Of a stretch of DNA of 64,000 bases, positions 8,972 to 19,459 are shown one piece after another (position 1 is the stretch's first letter; every line of letters begins with the position of its first letter). The notes under the pieces are model-generated. The model did no database searches. It saw nothing but the letters and a program-made list of their open reading frames with translations, and had not been told where the DNA came from. The stretch is from assembly GCA_027493615.1 (NCBI GenBank), contig JAOSKK010000023.1, positions 186,001 to 250,000 of the forward strand, read 5' to 3'. This DNA is from Verrucomicrobiota bacterium. GTDB taxonomy: Bacteria > Verrucomicrobiota > Verrucomicrobiia > Limisphaerales > J093. Made by a program: the position numbers and the translations under genes.

Positions 8972-11892
8972 CTACCGGCGCACGCGGTAGAACCTGGCCT
9001 CGCCGGTGGGTGTGACGGTGAGGGGCGAGGTGGTGTTGGGCACGTCCTGCCACGTGGCGCCGGTGACGGCGTCGGCGGCCTGAAGGGTCCCGTGGGTCCA
9101 GGTCACGACGATGTTGCCCTGGTCGCGACTGATGGCGAGGGTGGGCGTGGGCGGTTGGGCGAGGAGATAGTGCGCCCAGATCCGGTCCTCGGGCAGCACC
9201 TTGTTGTAGAGGGCGACTTCGTCGACGACGCCGTTGAACCAGTAATTGCCGTTGCCCTCGGTGGCGCCCGAGCCGATGCGGAAGAAGTGCTCGTTGTTGG
9301 CGAGCACGGTGGTGGCGGCCGAGCCGACCTCGGTGCCGTTCACGTAGAAGCGCTTGACCGTGCCGTCGTAGGTGCCGACCAAGTGCACCCAAGTATCCAG
9401 TTGGACGGCGGGTCCGGCGACGACCTGCCAACCGCCCGCGGCGGCGCCGTTCCAGAACTGCCAGGTATTGGCGTCGCTGGCGTAGAAGATGTAGCCGCGT
9501 TGGGGCGCATCGGCGCGGGAGGTCACGGGCGATCGGAAGTTGCCGACGTTCCCGCTGACCTTGGCCCAGCACTCGATGGTGAAGGCGGTCATCTGCGGCG
9601 GGTCGGACAGGTCGGCCGGGTTGAGAACCTCCGACCACCAGACGTCGATCTTGCCGTCGACGCCGTTGAAGCGCACGGCGGTGTTGGGGTCGCCGTGGAT
9701 GGCGCCGGGTTCGCCGACGGTGACACCGCCGGAGTAATAGCCGGGATTGGCGTTGCCGATTTCGTCGAGGGCTTCGATGGCTTCGGTTTCACCGAGGCGC
9801 CAGTAGGCGACGGGTCCGTCGGCCTTGACGTTGCTGACGTAATCGCCGGTGGGCATGCTGGGGAAGCCGAGCGTGGCGGCGTCGCTGAGGGTGCTGCCGG
9901 CGGCGTTGCTGACGAGAACGCGGTAGCTGCCCAGGTCGGAAGCTTGGACGCTGGCGATCACCAGGCTGGCGCCGGTGGCGCCGGGGATGGGAGTGCCGTC
10001 CCGTTCCCACTGATAATCGAAGGTGGCGCTGCCGACGGCGGCGACGGTGAAGGTCACGCTGGCACCGGCGAGGACGATGCGCGAGCGGGGTTGCTGGGTG
10101 ATCACGGGCTTGCTGACATCGACCACGGTCACCTGCGCCTCCTGACTGACGGCTTCGCCCAGGCTGTTGCGGACCGTGACGCTGTAGAGGCCGCTGTCGG
10201 AGGGCTGGGCGTCCGCCAGTCTAATGCTGGGTCCGGTCTGGCCGTTCAACACGGTGCCGTCGCGGCGCCACTCGTACGTGAGGGGAGACTGCCGGTGGCA
10301 GCGACGCCGAGGGTGAGGGTTTCGCCTTTGAAGACCTCGGCGGGGCCGGGGCCGGCGACGATCTCCGGGGCGGCGGGCAACGGATCGGTACCGCTGCCGG
10401 ACTTGTAGTGGGCGAGGACGCGATCGCCGCTGAGGGCCTTGTCATAGACGGCAACCTCGTCGACATCGCCGTGGAAGAAGAAGTTGCCGGCGCCTTCGGT
10501 CGCACCGCCGCCGATGCGGAGGACACGGGCCGGGTTGGTGAAGTATCGAGCAGGCAGGGCGGATCCGACCAGGACGCCGTTCACGTAGAAGTTCTTGACC
10601 TTGCCATCGTAGGTACCGACGAGATGGTCCCAGGTGTCGAGGTTGACGGGGACGTTGCCGACGCTGTTCCAGGGGCCGTCGGGGGAACCGGCGCCGTTAC
10701 CGGTCCAGAACTGCCAGACGTTGCCGGGATCGGCGTAGAAGATGTAACCGGTGGCGTTGCCGACGGGGGTGTCGTCGCGGGAGGTGACGGGGGAGCGGTG
10801 GCCGGTACCGGCGCTGTCGGCTCGGGCCCAGCATTCGACGGTGAAGCTGGTGGGGTTGAGGCCGGCGTTGTAGGGCACGTCGACCATTTGTTTGGGCGTG
10901 GCGTTCTGGTCGAAGCCCACGGCGGGGTTGGCGTCGCCGGTGAGGGCGCCTGGCTGGCCGTGGGAGATGCCGGGGTAGTAGCCGCCGTTGGCGGCCTCGC
11001 CGAGCGAACCGAGGTTGGCGGCGGCCGGGAGGATGAGGGCCTGGACGGTCTCGTTCAAGCGCCAGTAGCCGAGGGGTTGGCTGGCGAGGACAAGGGTGTT
11101 GTAGGGGGACGCCGGCGCGGGATCGATGCCGTTGGCGTGGTGGGCGGCGATGGTGCTGGCGGAGAGGGCGGTGGGGTAGAGGGCCACTTCGTCCACGATA
11201 CCGTTGAAGTGGAAGGTATTGTCGCCGCGGGCACCGATGCCCAAGGCCACCTCCGGATTCGGCCAATAGTCGGTGGTGGTGGCGGTGGCCTCTTCGACGC
11301 CGTTGACGTACAGGCGCACGGTGGTGCCGTCATACACCGCGGCGACATGGTACCAGGTGTCGGCGGCGATCACCGTGGTCCCGGTGATGTCGGCGGTGTA
11401 GTTGTTGAAGGAATCGCCGAGGCGGAAGTTCCAGCCGGTAGCGGTCTGGTAGAAGATCCAGCCTTCGGCGGCCGGGGTGACGCGGCGCAGCGAGGCGAGC
11501 GGGCACGTCACCGTTGTGCCGGTTAGGACCACCGCGGGTTTGAACCACCCCTCCACGGTGAACGGCGGGTTGGGGTTGATCTCGACGCTGTAGGGGACTT
11601 GCAAGAACCGGGTGCCGTCGAAGCGCGCGGCGGTGTCGGTGCTGCCGGCGAGGGCGCCGGGTTGCTGGCCCTGGACACCGTAGGCGTAGGTGCCGTCCGC
11701 TGTGACGCCCAGGCTGCCGAGGTTCTGGGCCGTCGTCTGGGGAGCGATCGGGGGCGGCGTGGGTTCGTCCAGGCGCCAATAGCCAACCGGCGCGTCGGCG
11801 AGCACTTCGTCCTTGTAGGCGGCCTGCGCCGGGGCCAGGGAGGCCAGGGTGCAAGACAGCACGAGTCCACTCAAGAGGTAGGCAGTTTGCAT
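8972..11892 (-). CDS. Exported protein with three LamG domains and Ig-like domains (one frameshift)
   Basis: Secreted or surface protein of about 973 residues. A signal peptide starts at 11892 (MQTAYLLSGLVLSCTLAS, ending AQA). Three LamG/concanavalin-like repeats follow, each with an APVGYWRL-type opening and a HVAAVYDGTTVRLYVNG-type strand. Ig-like segments separate the second and third LamG units (for example PVITQQPRSRIVLAGASVTF), and the C-terminus reads GEARFYRVRR. One C is missing (coding strand) at the run at 10282-10285; the repair gives LPLTYEWRRDGTVLNG, a normal Ig strand. Probably glycan binding or adhesion; no catalytic domain was seen. Confidence 0.82.
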
Positions 11893-12502
11893 AGGCGGTA
11901 TTTCATGCGTGTGTCCGAGTTCCATCACTTACCGTCGGCGCCAATGACATCGTGGCATCAGTGACACCGGCGCCTAATGAAGGCCAGGGAGGTCGGTGAG
12001 GCAAACCGAATCGCCCGCGAATCTTCTTCAGGATCATGGCGTTCAGCGATACGACATGCGGGCGGCCGGTATCGCCTGGACCGCCGGGCACCAAGCCCCC
12101 GGTCGGTGAATGCCGCCGGCCGAGGGCAGGCCGGAGGGAGGAAGGGCATTGAACCCATCGGCTGCAGCCGGCAAGCTTCGTGCGGCCTTCCATCATGAAA
12201 CTCAGACCTGGCTGGTTCGGCGTGCGGTTCGTTTCGTCCCTGGCAACCCGGGTGGGTGTTCCACCTGTGGAATCCGTTGCGCGTGGGGGCGGCTTGGGAC
12301 GGGGCAGGGCGAAGGGTGGGGCGAATGAACGTAAAGCGCCGCTGGAAGACGGCGCACTCCAGACGCTCTGCGCGTCCCCGGCGGTCGGTGGCTCGCGCCA
12401 GCGTTTGGAGTGCGTGCGGTTCACCGCCGCTTTGGGTGCCGGGGGACGAAGGTCGCCGCTGGAAGAGGGTGCACTCCAGACGCTCCGCGCGGGTCCGGCG
12501 GG
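11893..12502. other. Intergenic region with a REP2 cluster at 12333-12488
   Basis: About 600 bp between the divergent LamG and rhamnosidase genes. The left part to 12330 has no convincing gene, only short open frames lacking family features. The right part has three copies of the REP2 element in alternating orientation: reverse at 12333-12372, forward at 12401-12434 and reverse at 12450-12488, sharing the core TTTGGAGTGCG and a CGCCGCTTT end. Promoters for both genes should lie here, but none was identified. Confidence 0.65.
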
Positions 12503-15406
12503 GTGGGGCGGGTCCGGCGGCGGTGGCGTTGTGCCCTGGTCCTCGCTGTCGTCTGCGCCGGTTGGGCGGTGAGCGTCGCGACGGCGGACCCGCTGGTGGT
12601 GACGCGGCTGCGCTGCGAATACCTCGAGAACCCGCTGGCCGTGGATGCGCAGGCGCCGCGTTTGTTCTGGCGGGTGGAATCCGATGAACGCGGTGAGCGG
12701 CAGACCGCCTACGAGATCCTGGTGGCCAGTTCGCGGCGGTGGCTGGACGAGAATCGCGGGGATCTCTGGAGCTCCGGCAAGGTCCCAGGCGACCAGACGA
12801 CCCACGTGGTTTACCGCGGCAAACCGCTGGGGTCACGCCAGCGCTGTTACTGGAAGGTCCGGGTGTGGAATCGCGACGGCGAACCATCGCCCTGGAGCGA
12901 AACGGCTTCCTGGACCATGGGCCTGCTCGAACCCGGGGACTGGCAGGCCGAGTGGATCAGCTTCCGCGACCCGAGCCCACTGCACGCAGATCCGGCGCGC
13001 CTGCATCTGCCGCCGGCCCGGCACTATCGGAAGGAGTTTCAAGGCGGCGAGAAGACCGTGCGCCGGGCGACTCTACACGCCAGCGCGCTGGGCATCTTCG
13101 AGGCACACCTGAACGGCCACCGCGTGAGCGAGCAGTTCTTTTCGCCTGGCTGGACGGATTACCGGCAACGCGTCTACTACACCACGTTTGATGTGACGGA
13201 CCTGGTCCGGCCGGGCCCAAACGCGCTGGGGGCGGTCGTGGCGGATGGTTGGTACGCCGGGTATTTGGGCTACGGCCTGCTCGTGGGGTACGGGCCGCAC
13301 CGGACCGGCCGGGACACGTATGGCAAGACCCCGGCTTTGCTGGCGCAACTCGAGATCGAATACGACGACGGTTCACTGCAGGTGGTGGGCACCGATGCCA
13401 CGTGGAAGGTCACGGGCGAAGGACCCTATCGCGAAGCGGACTTCCTGATGGGCGAGCACTACGACGCGACGCGCGAACTGCCCGGTTGGGACCAACCGCG
13501 GTTCGACGACGCAACCTGGGAGAACGCGGTCCGGGCGGGAGAGAACGGGTCGGTGCGGGCGCCGTTCCATGACGGGGCGGGTGTGCGGGAACAGGAATTC
13601 GGGTTTGTGCGGCCGGCGCGGTTGGAGGCTTACCCGGCGCCGCCGGTGCGGTTCACGCAGGAACTGCCGGCGCGGTCGATCACAACGCGCGGGGAGGGGG
13701 TGTCCATCGTGGATCTGGGTCAGAACTTCGCCGGCGTCGTCCGCCTCAAGGTGCGCGGACCGGCGGGAACGCGTGTGCAACTGCGCTTCGGCGAGATGCT
13801 GCATCCGGACGGGCGGCTGATGACCGAGAATCTGCGGAAGGCGCGGGCGACGGACACCTACGTGCTGCGCGGCGATCCCCGAGGCGAGGTGTATGTGCCG
13901 CGGTTCACATTCCACGGGTTCCAGTTCGTCGAGGTCAGCGGCTATCCCGGGGTGCTGGAGCGCGACGCGTTGACCGGGATTGTGCTGCATTCGGACACGC
14001 GGCTGACCAGCAGCTTCGCGTGTTCGGATCCGATGGTGAACCGGTTGTTCGAGAACATCGTGTGGACGCAGCGGGCGAACTTCCTCGAGTTGCCCACGGA
14101 TTGTCCCCAGCGGGACGAGCGCTTCGGGTGGATGGGCGACGCCCAGATCTACGCGCGCACGGCCACCTACAACGCCAATGTGGCCGCGTTCTTCTCCAAG
14201 TGGTTGCGGGAAGTGGAGGAAGCCCAGTTGCCCGGCGGCGCCTACCCCGATTACTGCCCCTGGCCGTTCCAGCACGGCAAAGCCTTCGCCCCGGCCTGGA
14301 CCGACGCCGGCATCATCGTTCCCTGGACGGTCTGGCAGGTTTACGGCGACACACGGGTGCTCGAGCGCCAGTGGGATTCGATGACCCGGTTTCTGGACTG
14401 GCGGCAGGCCAACGCCCGCGGATTCCTGGGCATTCAGCATCCCGAGGCCAACACCTGGGGCGACTGGCTGAACCTCAACGAACCCACGCCCATCGAGTAT
14501 GTGGACAGCGTGTACTTCGCCATCACCACCCGGTTGATGGGCGACATGGCCGACGCGCTGGGCCGCCGCCACGAGGCCGTGGCCTACCGCGCCCTGCTGG
14601 ACAACATCCGGTCCGCTTTCGCCGCGAAGTACCTCGGTCCCGACGGCACGCTGACCGTGGACACACAGTCAGCTTATGCGCTGGCCCTCGATGCTGGTCT
14701 CATTCCCGAACCGCTTTGCCACGCAGCGGCGGAGCGCTTGGCGCAGAAGATTCGGACCAACGACACCCGCATGGCCACGGGGTTCCTGGGGACCCGACCC
14801 CTCCTGCCGGTCCTCAGCGCCCATGGCCAGCATGATCTGGCCGCGCGCCTGCTCCAGAGCCGGCGGTTCCCTTCCTGGGGATACGAAGTCGAGAACGGCG
14901 CCACGACGATCTGGGAGCGTTGGGACAGTTTCACCCGCGAACACGGCTTCAACGGCATCGCCGGCAACCAGAACGCCGCCATGAACAGCTTCTCGCACTA
15001 TTCCTTCGGCGCCGTGTGCGAATGGATGTTCCGGGTATTGGCGGGCATCGACACCGCCACGCCGGGCTTCCGACAACTCCGCCTCCGTCCGATGCCGCCG
15101 GCCCCGGGCAGCAACCCTGAGCATCCCGCGATCTCGTGGGCACGGGCGCGCTACGATTCGCTGGCGGGTCCGATCGCCAGCCATTGGCGACTGGACGGAG
15201 GCCGCTTCGAGTACGAGGTGTCGCTCCCGGCCAACACGACCGCAACGGTCCATCTACCGGCCTCGGAAGCCGACCGGATCACGGAAGGCGGTCGTCCGCT
15301 CCGGAAGGTGAAGGGGGCGCGGTTGGTGGGACGCGAAGCCGACCGTTGGGTGGTCGAAGTGGGGAGCGGCAGTTGGCGGTTCGTCACGACGAACGCCGCC
15401 CCATGA
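12503..15406 (+). CDS. Alpha-L-rhamnosidase, glycoside hydrolase family 78
   Basis: Secreted glycosidase removing terminal alpha-L-rhamnose from polysaccharides or glycosides. The order fits GH78: N-terminal beta-sandwich (VTRLRCEYLENPLAVD), a second sandwich domain, then the (alpha/alpha)6 barrel with the signature CPQRDERFGWMGDAQ near residue 530, and later TTIWERWDSF and the C-terminal beta domain. The frame is open from 12410, but those first codons lie in a REP2 repeat. GTG at 12503 gives a credible signal peptide (WRCALVLAVVCAGWAVSVA) and a 967-residue protein. Intact frame. Confidence 0.9.
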   Translation: MGRVRRRWRCALVLAVVCAGWAVSVATADPLVVTRLRCEYLENPLAVDAQAPRLFWRVESDERGERQTAYEILVASSRRWLDENRGDLWSSGKVPGDQTTHVVYRGKPLGSRQRCYWKVRVWNRDGEPSPWSETASWTMGLLEPGDWQAEWISFRDPSPLHADPARLHLPPARHYRKEFQGGEKTVRRATLHASALGIFEAHLNGHRVSEQFFSPGWTDYRQRVYYTTFDVTDLVRPGPNALGAVVADGWYAGYLGYGLLVGYGPHRTGRDTYGKTPALLAQLEIEYDDGSLQVVGTDATWKVTGEGPYREADFLMGEHYDATRELPGWDQPRFDDATWENAVRAGENGSVRAPFHDGAGVREQEFGFVRPARLEAYPAPPVRFTQELPARSITTRGEGVSIVDLGQNFAGVVRLKVRGPAGTRVQLRFGEMLHPDGRLMTENLRKARATDTYVLRGDPRGEVYVPRFTFHGFQFVEVSGYPGVLERDALTGIVLHSDTRLTSSFACSDPMVNRLFENIVWTQRANFLELPTDCPQRDERFGWMGDAQIYARTATYNANVAAFFSKWLREVEEAQLPGGAYPDYCPWPFQHGKAFAPAWTDAGIIVPWTVWQVYGDTRVLERQWDSMTRFLDWRQANARGFLGIQHPEANTWGDWLNLNEPTPIEYVDSVYFAITTRLMGDMADALGRRHEAVAYRALLDNIRSAFAAKYLGPDGTLTVDTQSAYALALDAGLIPEPLCHAAAERLAQKIRTNDTRMATGFLGTRPLLPVLSAHGQHDLAARLLQSRRFPSWGYEVENGATTIWERWDSFTREHGFNGIAGNQNAAMNSFSHYSFGAVCEWMFRVLAGIDTATPGFRQLRLRPMPPAPGSNPEHPAISWARARYDSLAGPIASHWRLDGGRFEYEVSLPANTTATVHLPASEADRITEGGRPLRKVKGARLVGREADRWVVEVGSGSWRFVTTNAAP

Positions 15407-15427
15407 CCGGTGCCTCCTGACGACAAA

Positions 15428-15450
15428 CGCCTCCTCACGTCGGCGCCTAC
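15428..15450 (-). repeat. IR4 repeat, single arm
   Basis: CGCCTCCTCACGTCGGCGCC plus TAC matches one arm of the IR4 inverted repeat at 25345-25433. It lies in the short gap between the convergent rhamnosidase and TAT-protein genes, so it may act on transcript ends. Only one arm is clear here. Confidence 0.65.
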
Positions 15451-15465
15451 GGTCAGGCGGCGACC

Positions 15466-16431
15466 TCAGCCGCACCAGGGGCGGGATCGGTTCCGGGCGC
15501 GGTCCAGCGCGCGCCGGGCGATTGCGGCGTCCTCCTCGACCTGGAAGTCGAACATGCCGGCGCAGATGAAGTCGGCGCCGTTCTCGTAGGCGTACCGGAA
15601 ACCCTGCTCGGGATGGATGGCGCCCGCGCCGAGCACCTTGTATGCGATCCAGGGTTTCTCGACCTCGGCCATGAACTGCATTGTCTCCTGCGGCGTCTCC
15701 TCCCACACGCTGTCGAAGCGGGGCATGGGGCCGGCCGACCAGTACTGCTTGCTGTTGAAGGTCTTCATGTAGAAGTCGGGCTCGAGGCCTTCGCGCTCGC
15801 AGGCCATGGGAACCGCCAACGCATGGCCGGCGACGCCGGCAGGCACTCCCTGATGCCGGATGGCCGTGATCGCCCGTCCCAGCAGATCGAAGTCGCCCGC
15901 CTCGACCAACCCGTCTCCGACGCCGCCATGGACAAAGACCGCGGAGGCGCCCTCATCGACGGCCCGCTGAATCTCGGCGAACCGGTCCTTCTCGGGCAAT
16001 TTGACCTGGGCGATCCATTGGAGCCGCCGGCCGCGCTCGCGCCAGTAGGACTTGAGGATGCGCAGGGTGTGGTCGTCCAGGCGCAGAATGACCGTGTTCA
16101 TCCCCTGCGCTTCCCCGAGCGCAAACGTCTCGTGGACCTTCGCGTCGGTGAAGTACTGGCGCAGCAGGGGCGAGACGTAGATCAGGTCGCGGCTGTGCGC
16201 GAACCCGCTGATCAGGTTGCCGCCGCCGATCAGGCGACTGACGCTGAGCTTGCCGATCTTGCCGGCGGGAAAACTGCGGGGAGCAGGGACGGGAGCGGGA
16301 ACGTCGGGGGTGGTCGGCGCCGTTTGTTGGGCGAGAAGCTGGCGCTCCTCGAACTGCCAGGCCAACGCCAGGGCGGAGGCGCCGACAGTCGAGTGGCGGA
16401 GGAAGGAGCGACGGTCCAGCGGGGCTTTCAT
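15466..16431 (-). CDS. TAT-exported protein of unknown function, TIM-barrel-like
   Basis: Protein of 321 residues with a twin-arginine signal (LDRRSFLRHSTVGASALAL). The mature part resembles a verrucomicrobial/planctomycete exported family with aldolase- or reductase-like strands: KLSVSRLIGGGNLISGFAHS, GMNTVILRLDD, ASAVFVHGGVGDGL and GADFICAGMFDFQV. I recall this family as conserved but uncharacterised. The late glycine-rich strands suggest a TIM barrel, but I cannot name catalytic residues. The start at 16431 places RR at residues 7-8. Intact frame. Confidence 0.65.
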   Translation of the reverse strand: MKAPLDRRSFLRHSTVGASALALAWQFEERQLLAQQTAPTTPDVPAPVPAPRSFPAGKIGKLSVSRLIGGGNLISGFAHSRDLIYVSPLLRQYFTDAKVHETFALGEAQGMNTVILRLDDHTLRILKSYWRERGRRLQWIAQVKLPEKDRFAEIQRAVDEGASAVFVHGGVGDGLVEAGDFDLLGRAITAIRHQGVPAGVAGHALAVPMACEREGLEPDFYMKTFNSKQYWSAGPMPRFDSVWEETPQETMQFMAEVEKPWIAYKVLGAGAIHPEQGFRYAYENGADFICAGMFDFQVEEDAAIARRALDRARNRSRPWCG

Positions 16432-16489
16432 AGGTTGACAGGCTGATCGCACGAAGCGGCGGCGATTGCAAGCCTCGACCCGGGTGGGG

Positions 16490-16592
16490 AAAAGCGCCGC
16501 TGGAAGTCGGCGCACTCCCAACGCGTTGCGCTGGCCGAGCGGTGTGGGGATCGCGAAGCGTATGGAGTGCGTCGCGCTTGAGCGCCGCTTTC
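16490..16592. repeat. REP2 repeat pair in opposite orientations
   Basis: Two REP2 copies face each other: reverse at 16490-16530 (AAGCGCCGCTGGAAGTCGGC onward) and forward at 16552-16592 (ATGGAGTGCGTCGCGCTTGA onward). They fill the 197-bp gap upstream of the TAT-protein gene and downstream of the UbiD gene. No gene is seen in the gap. Confidence 0.65.
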
Positions 16593-16628
16593 GTGACGCA
16601 AACCGTGAACAGATCCCTGCTCAGGACC

Positions 16629-18310
16629 TCAGGATTCCGCGCGGCGTGCCGGTTGTGCGGCCAGGAGCCTGGCCACCCGGGCCTTGACGGCTTCGTCCAT
16701 CCGGATGAGCGGCGGCCAGGGGCGGTGGAAACCTTCGCCGGGAAGTTTCCGGGTGGCGTCCAGACCGAGCTTGCTGCCGCGGGCGATCACGCTGGTGGCG
16801 TGGTCGAGCACGTCCGCCGGTCCCTGCGTGAACACGGCGTCGCGCTGCGGATCGGTGTTCGCGCAGAGCCGGAAAAGAACCTCGCTCGTGTTGTGGACGT
16901 CCACGTCGTCGTCCACGACCACGAGGTACTTGGTGAACATCATCTGCCCCATGCCCCAGAGGCCGTGCATGATCTTGTAGGCCTGCATCGGGTAGGTCTT
17001 CTTGATGCTCACAAAGACCAGGTTGTGGAAAACCCCCTCGGCCGGCAGCGCGATGTCCACAATCTCCGGGAAGTTCATCTTGAAGATCGGCAGGAAGAGC
17101 TTCACCGACGCGCCGCCGATGTAGAAGTCCTCCATGGGCGGGATGCCCACAATGGTGGCGGGATACACCGCGTCCTTCCGGTGCGTGAGGGCGGTGAGGT
17201 GGAAGACGGGGTACGGTTCGGGCAGCGTGTAGAAACCGGTGTGGTCCCCAAACGGCCCCTCGTCCCGAAGCGGTTCGATCGGGTCCACATACCCTTCGAG
17301 CACGAAATCGGCGTTCGCCGGCACTTCGAGGTCGCAGGTGAGGCAGCGCACGAGCGGGACGGACTGGCGACGGAGATAGCCCGCCAGCAGGAATTCATCC
17401 AGCCCATCCGGCAACGGCGCCGTGGCGGCGAACGTGAAGACCGGGTCGCCTCCGAGAAACACCGCCACCGGCATGCGCTCGCCCTTCTCGTAGTAACGGC
17501 GGCCGTGCCGCGCAGCAACCTTCTGGAGCTGCCAATGCATGCCCGTGGTGCGGTCGTCGTAGACCTGCATCCGGTACATGCCCACGTTGCGCTCGCCGGT
17601 GTCGGGGTCGCGCGTGACCACGCAAGGCAGCGTCACGAACCGACCGCCGTCCAGCGGCCAGCAGTGCAGGATGGGAAGGTCCCGGAGCGTGGGGAAAGGA
17701 CGGCCCGGCGCGGAGGAGGGCGGAGAGGGGGAGCGGGAGTTGAGGACGGAGGAGGGGGTTCCGGCGAGGGCAGCGGAACCTGCGCCCGAGGCAGGCGCGG
17801 TCCCCAATGACGGTGCACTCCCCAACGGTGGGGTGGTCCCCGACACGGGCGGGGTCCCCGGCACGGGCACGGTACTCGATGCGGAAGCCGGGGCGGTGTC
17901 GACGCGGTGAATGACGTCCTGGCACGGGCCGGTCTTGACGCGCTTGGGCTTTGCGTGGCGCAAGTCCAGGGCCGTGCCGAGCAGCTTGAAGGCCTCGCGC
18001 AGCGACGTGGGCGGCTTGGCCTTCATGAGCGAGCCCAATTCGGCCGCCACGTCCTCCACCGAGGCCGCCCCGAGGCTGAGGGCCATGCGCTTCCACGAGC
18101 CCAGCGTATTGATGGCCACGGGGAACGGACTGCGTTGACCGTTGATTGTCGGGTGCTCGAACAGCAGCGCCTTGCCTCCCCGGGCGACTTCATCTGGCGA
18201 TCGGCGAACTCGGTGATCTCGAGTTCGGTGGCCACGGGTTCCCGCACGCGCAGGAGTTCGCCCGCCTTTTCAAGGGTTTCGAGCCAGTCGCGAAACGAGT
18301 CGAAGGCCAT
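16629..18310 (-). CDS. UbiD-family decarboxylase (one frameshift, low-complexity insertion)
   Basis: Member of the UbiD family, prenylated-FMN-dependent (de)carboxylases acting on aromatic or alpha,beta-unsaturated acids. The N-terminus (MAFDSFRDWLETLEKAGEL) runs to a GGGG run at 18178-18181 (coding strand) where one G is missing; the repair gives GGGKALLFEHPTING. Family hallmarks follow: ERNVGMYRMQVYDDRTTGMH, PVAVFLGGDP, and the acidic triad region EVPANADFVLEGYVDP. An insertion of roughly 70 residues rich in Pro, Thr, Gly and Ser precedes TLRDLPILHCWPLDGG and is not in ordinary UbiD. No ubiX was seen in the window. It starts 7 bp after the MBL gene. Confidence 0.85.
17795..17890. repeat. 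18-nt imperfect tandem repeat inside the UbiD gene
   Basis: About five imperfect 18-nt units, each built around GGTCCCC and ending near ACGG, code in frame for part of the Pro/Gly/Thr-rich insertion. The period is a multiple of three, so copy-number change would lengthen or shorten the insertion without breaking the gene. Confidence 0.6.
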
Positions 18311-18316
18311 GGCCGG

Positions 18317-19100
18317 TCAGAGTTCGAGGGTGGGGCTGGACGTTTCCTGGGAGGTGAGGTGCACCTGGACGTGGGTGGCACCGAGGGTCTGCAGGCGGCC
18401 CGCCACGGCGCGGTGGGCGAGTTCGGGCCGGTTGCAGTCGCGGCTGAGATGGCCGAGGTAGAGCTGGCGGAGATCGGGGGTGACAATCTCCTGGGCGACG
18501 TCGGCAGCGGCTTCGTTGGAGAGGTGGCCGTGGCGGCTGAGGATGCGTTGCTTGACGCTCCAAGGCCGTTTGCGGTCGTCCTGGAGGAGGCGGAGGTCGT
18601 GGTTGGTCTCGAGGACCAGCACGTGGGCGCAGCGCACGCGTTCGACGACCAGCCGCGTGGCATGGCCGAGGTCGGTGAGGAAGCCGAGGTTCACCCCGGA
18701 CGTTCGCAGGAGGAAGCCCACCGGATCCTGGGCGTCGTGCGGGACGGAGAAGGTCTCGACGTGGACATCGCCGATGTCGAAGGCGGCGCCGGTCTGGAAG
18801 AGGCGGCACTGGAAGCGGGTTTCGAGGGCGTGTTCGGTGGCGTCTTTGGTGAGCCGGTTGCAGTAGAGCGGCAGGTCGAGTCTGGCGCATAGCACCGCCA
18901 GGCCCTGGATGTGGTCGCCGTGCTCGTGGGTGAGGAGGATGCCGTGAAGGGGTCTCCGGCGACCGACCGATGGCGGCGAGGCGCTGCCGGATCTGCCGGG
19001 CGCTGAACCCGGCGTCGATCAACAGCCGCGTCGAGTCGGTCTCGAGGTAGGCGCAGTTGCCGCCGGAACCGCTGCCGAGGATGGTGAACCGCACTGGCAC
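18317..19100 (-). CDS. MBL-fold metallo-hydrolase, YycJ/WalJ-like (one frameshift)
   Basis: Metallo-beta-lactamase-fold hydrolase of about 260 residues. The N-terminus MPVRFTILGSGSGGNCAYLE and LLIDAGFSARQIRQRL match the YycJ/phosphodiesterase-like branch. One extra base in or beside the run at 18949-18952 hides the metal motif; removal gives GILLTHEHGDHIQGL, the HxHxDH centre. The C-terminal half has GFLTDLGHAT and VLETNHD, further metal-site strands. YycJ-type proteins act on nucleic acid or cyclic phosphodiesters; the substrate here is not determined. Followed after 6 bp by the UbiD gene. Confidence 0.8.
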
Positions 19101-19193
19101 GGCGCGACGCTAAGAGCTCCGCCGCAGCGCGGCAACGCATTTGCTCGCGCCCGCCTGACGCTTCACGCACGGCCATGGCGCTCGAGGTCGCGC

Positions 19194-19357
19194 GGCGTTT
19201 GGAGTGCGGGCGGTTCACCGCCGCTTTTCGTAAGGGCGAGGGGTGAAGGGACGAAAAACGCCCCGGCCGTTGCCGAGCGTGGGTAACCACCCGTTACCTC
19301 TTGAACGGCCCGGTGACCATGAACTGCAGAAGGTGCAGGCTGGAAGCCCGCACCACA
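19194..19357 (+). repeat. REP2 (19194-19230) and REP1 (19333-19357) copies
   Basis: The gap between the MBL gene and the HzsA-like gene is packed with repeats. REP2 is recognised by GCGTTTGGAGTGCGGGCGGT and its CCGCCGCTTTT end. REP1 is recognised by GTGCAGGCTGGAAGCCCGCA followed by CCACA. An IR3 element follows directly. No gene is seen between them. Confidence 0.7.
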
Positions 19358-19376
19358 CGTGCGTGGAGCGCCTCCC

Positions 19377-19459
19377 TCAGCCCAATCCCCGATGTTCGTA
19401 ATCGGTGGAGGAAGGCTTCGCCCTGTGTTCTCCGCCGATTACGAACATCGGGGATTGAG
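19377..19459. repeat. IR3 inverted repeat, copy 1
   Basis: Left arm 19377-19410 contains CCCCGATGTTCGTAATCGG; right arm 19430-19459 contains CCGATTACGAACATCGGGG, with about 20 nt between them. The arms of about 30 nt would make a strong stem. The stop codon of the HzsA-like gene (TAA, read from 19441-19439) lies inside the right arm, so the element forms the 3' end of that transcript. Confidence 0.8.

Noticed and set aside
8768..10408. Plus-strand open frame of about 550 codons opposite the LamG gene
   Set aside because: It begins in REP1 repeats and runs antisense through LamG and Ig coding sequence. The minus-strand reading has clear domains and a signal peptide.
12410..12502. GTG at 12410 as the start of the rhamnosidase
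   Set aside because: The codons up to 12502 lie mostly in REP2 repeats and would bury the signal peptide. GTG at 12503 places it at the N-terminus.
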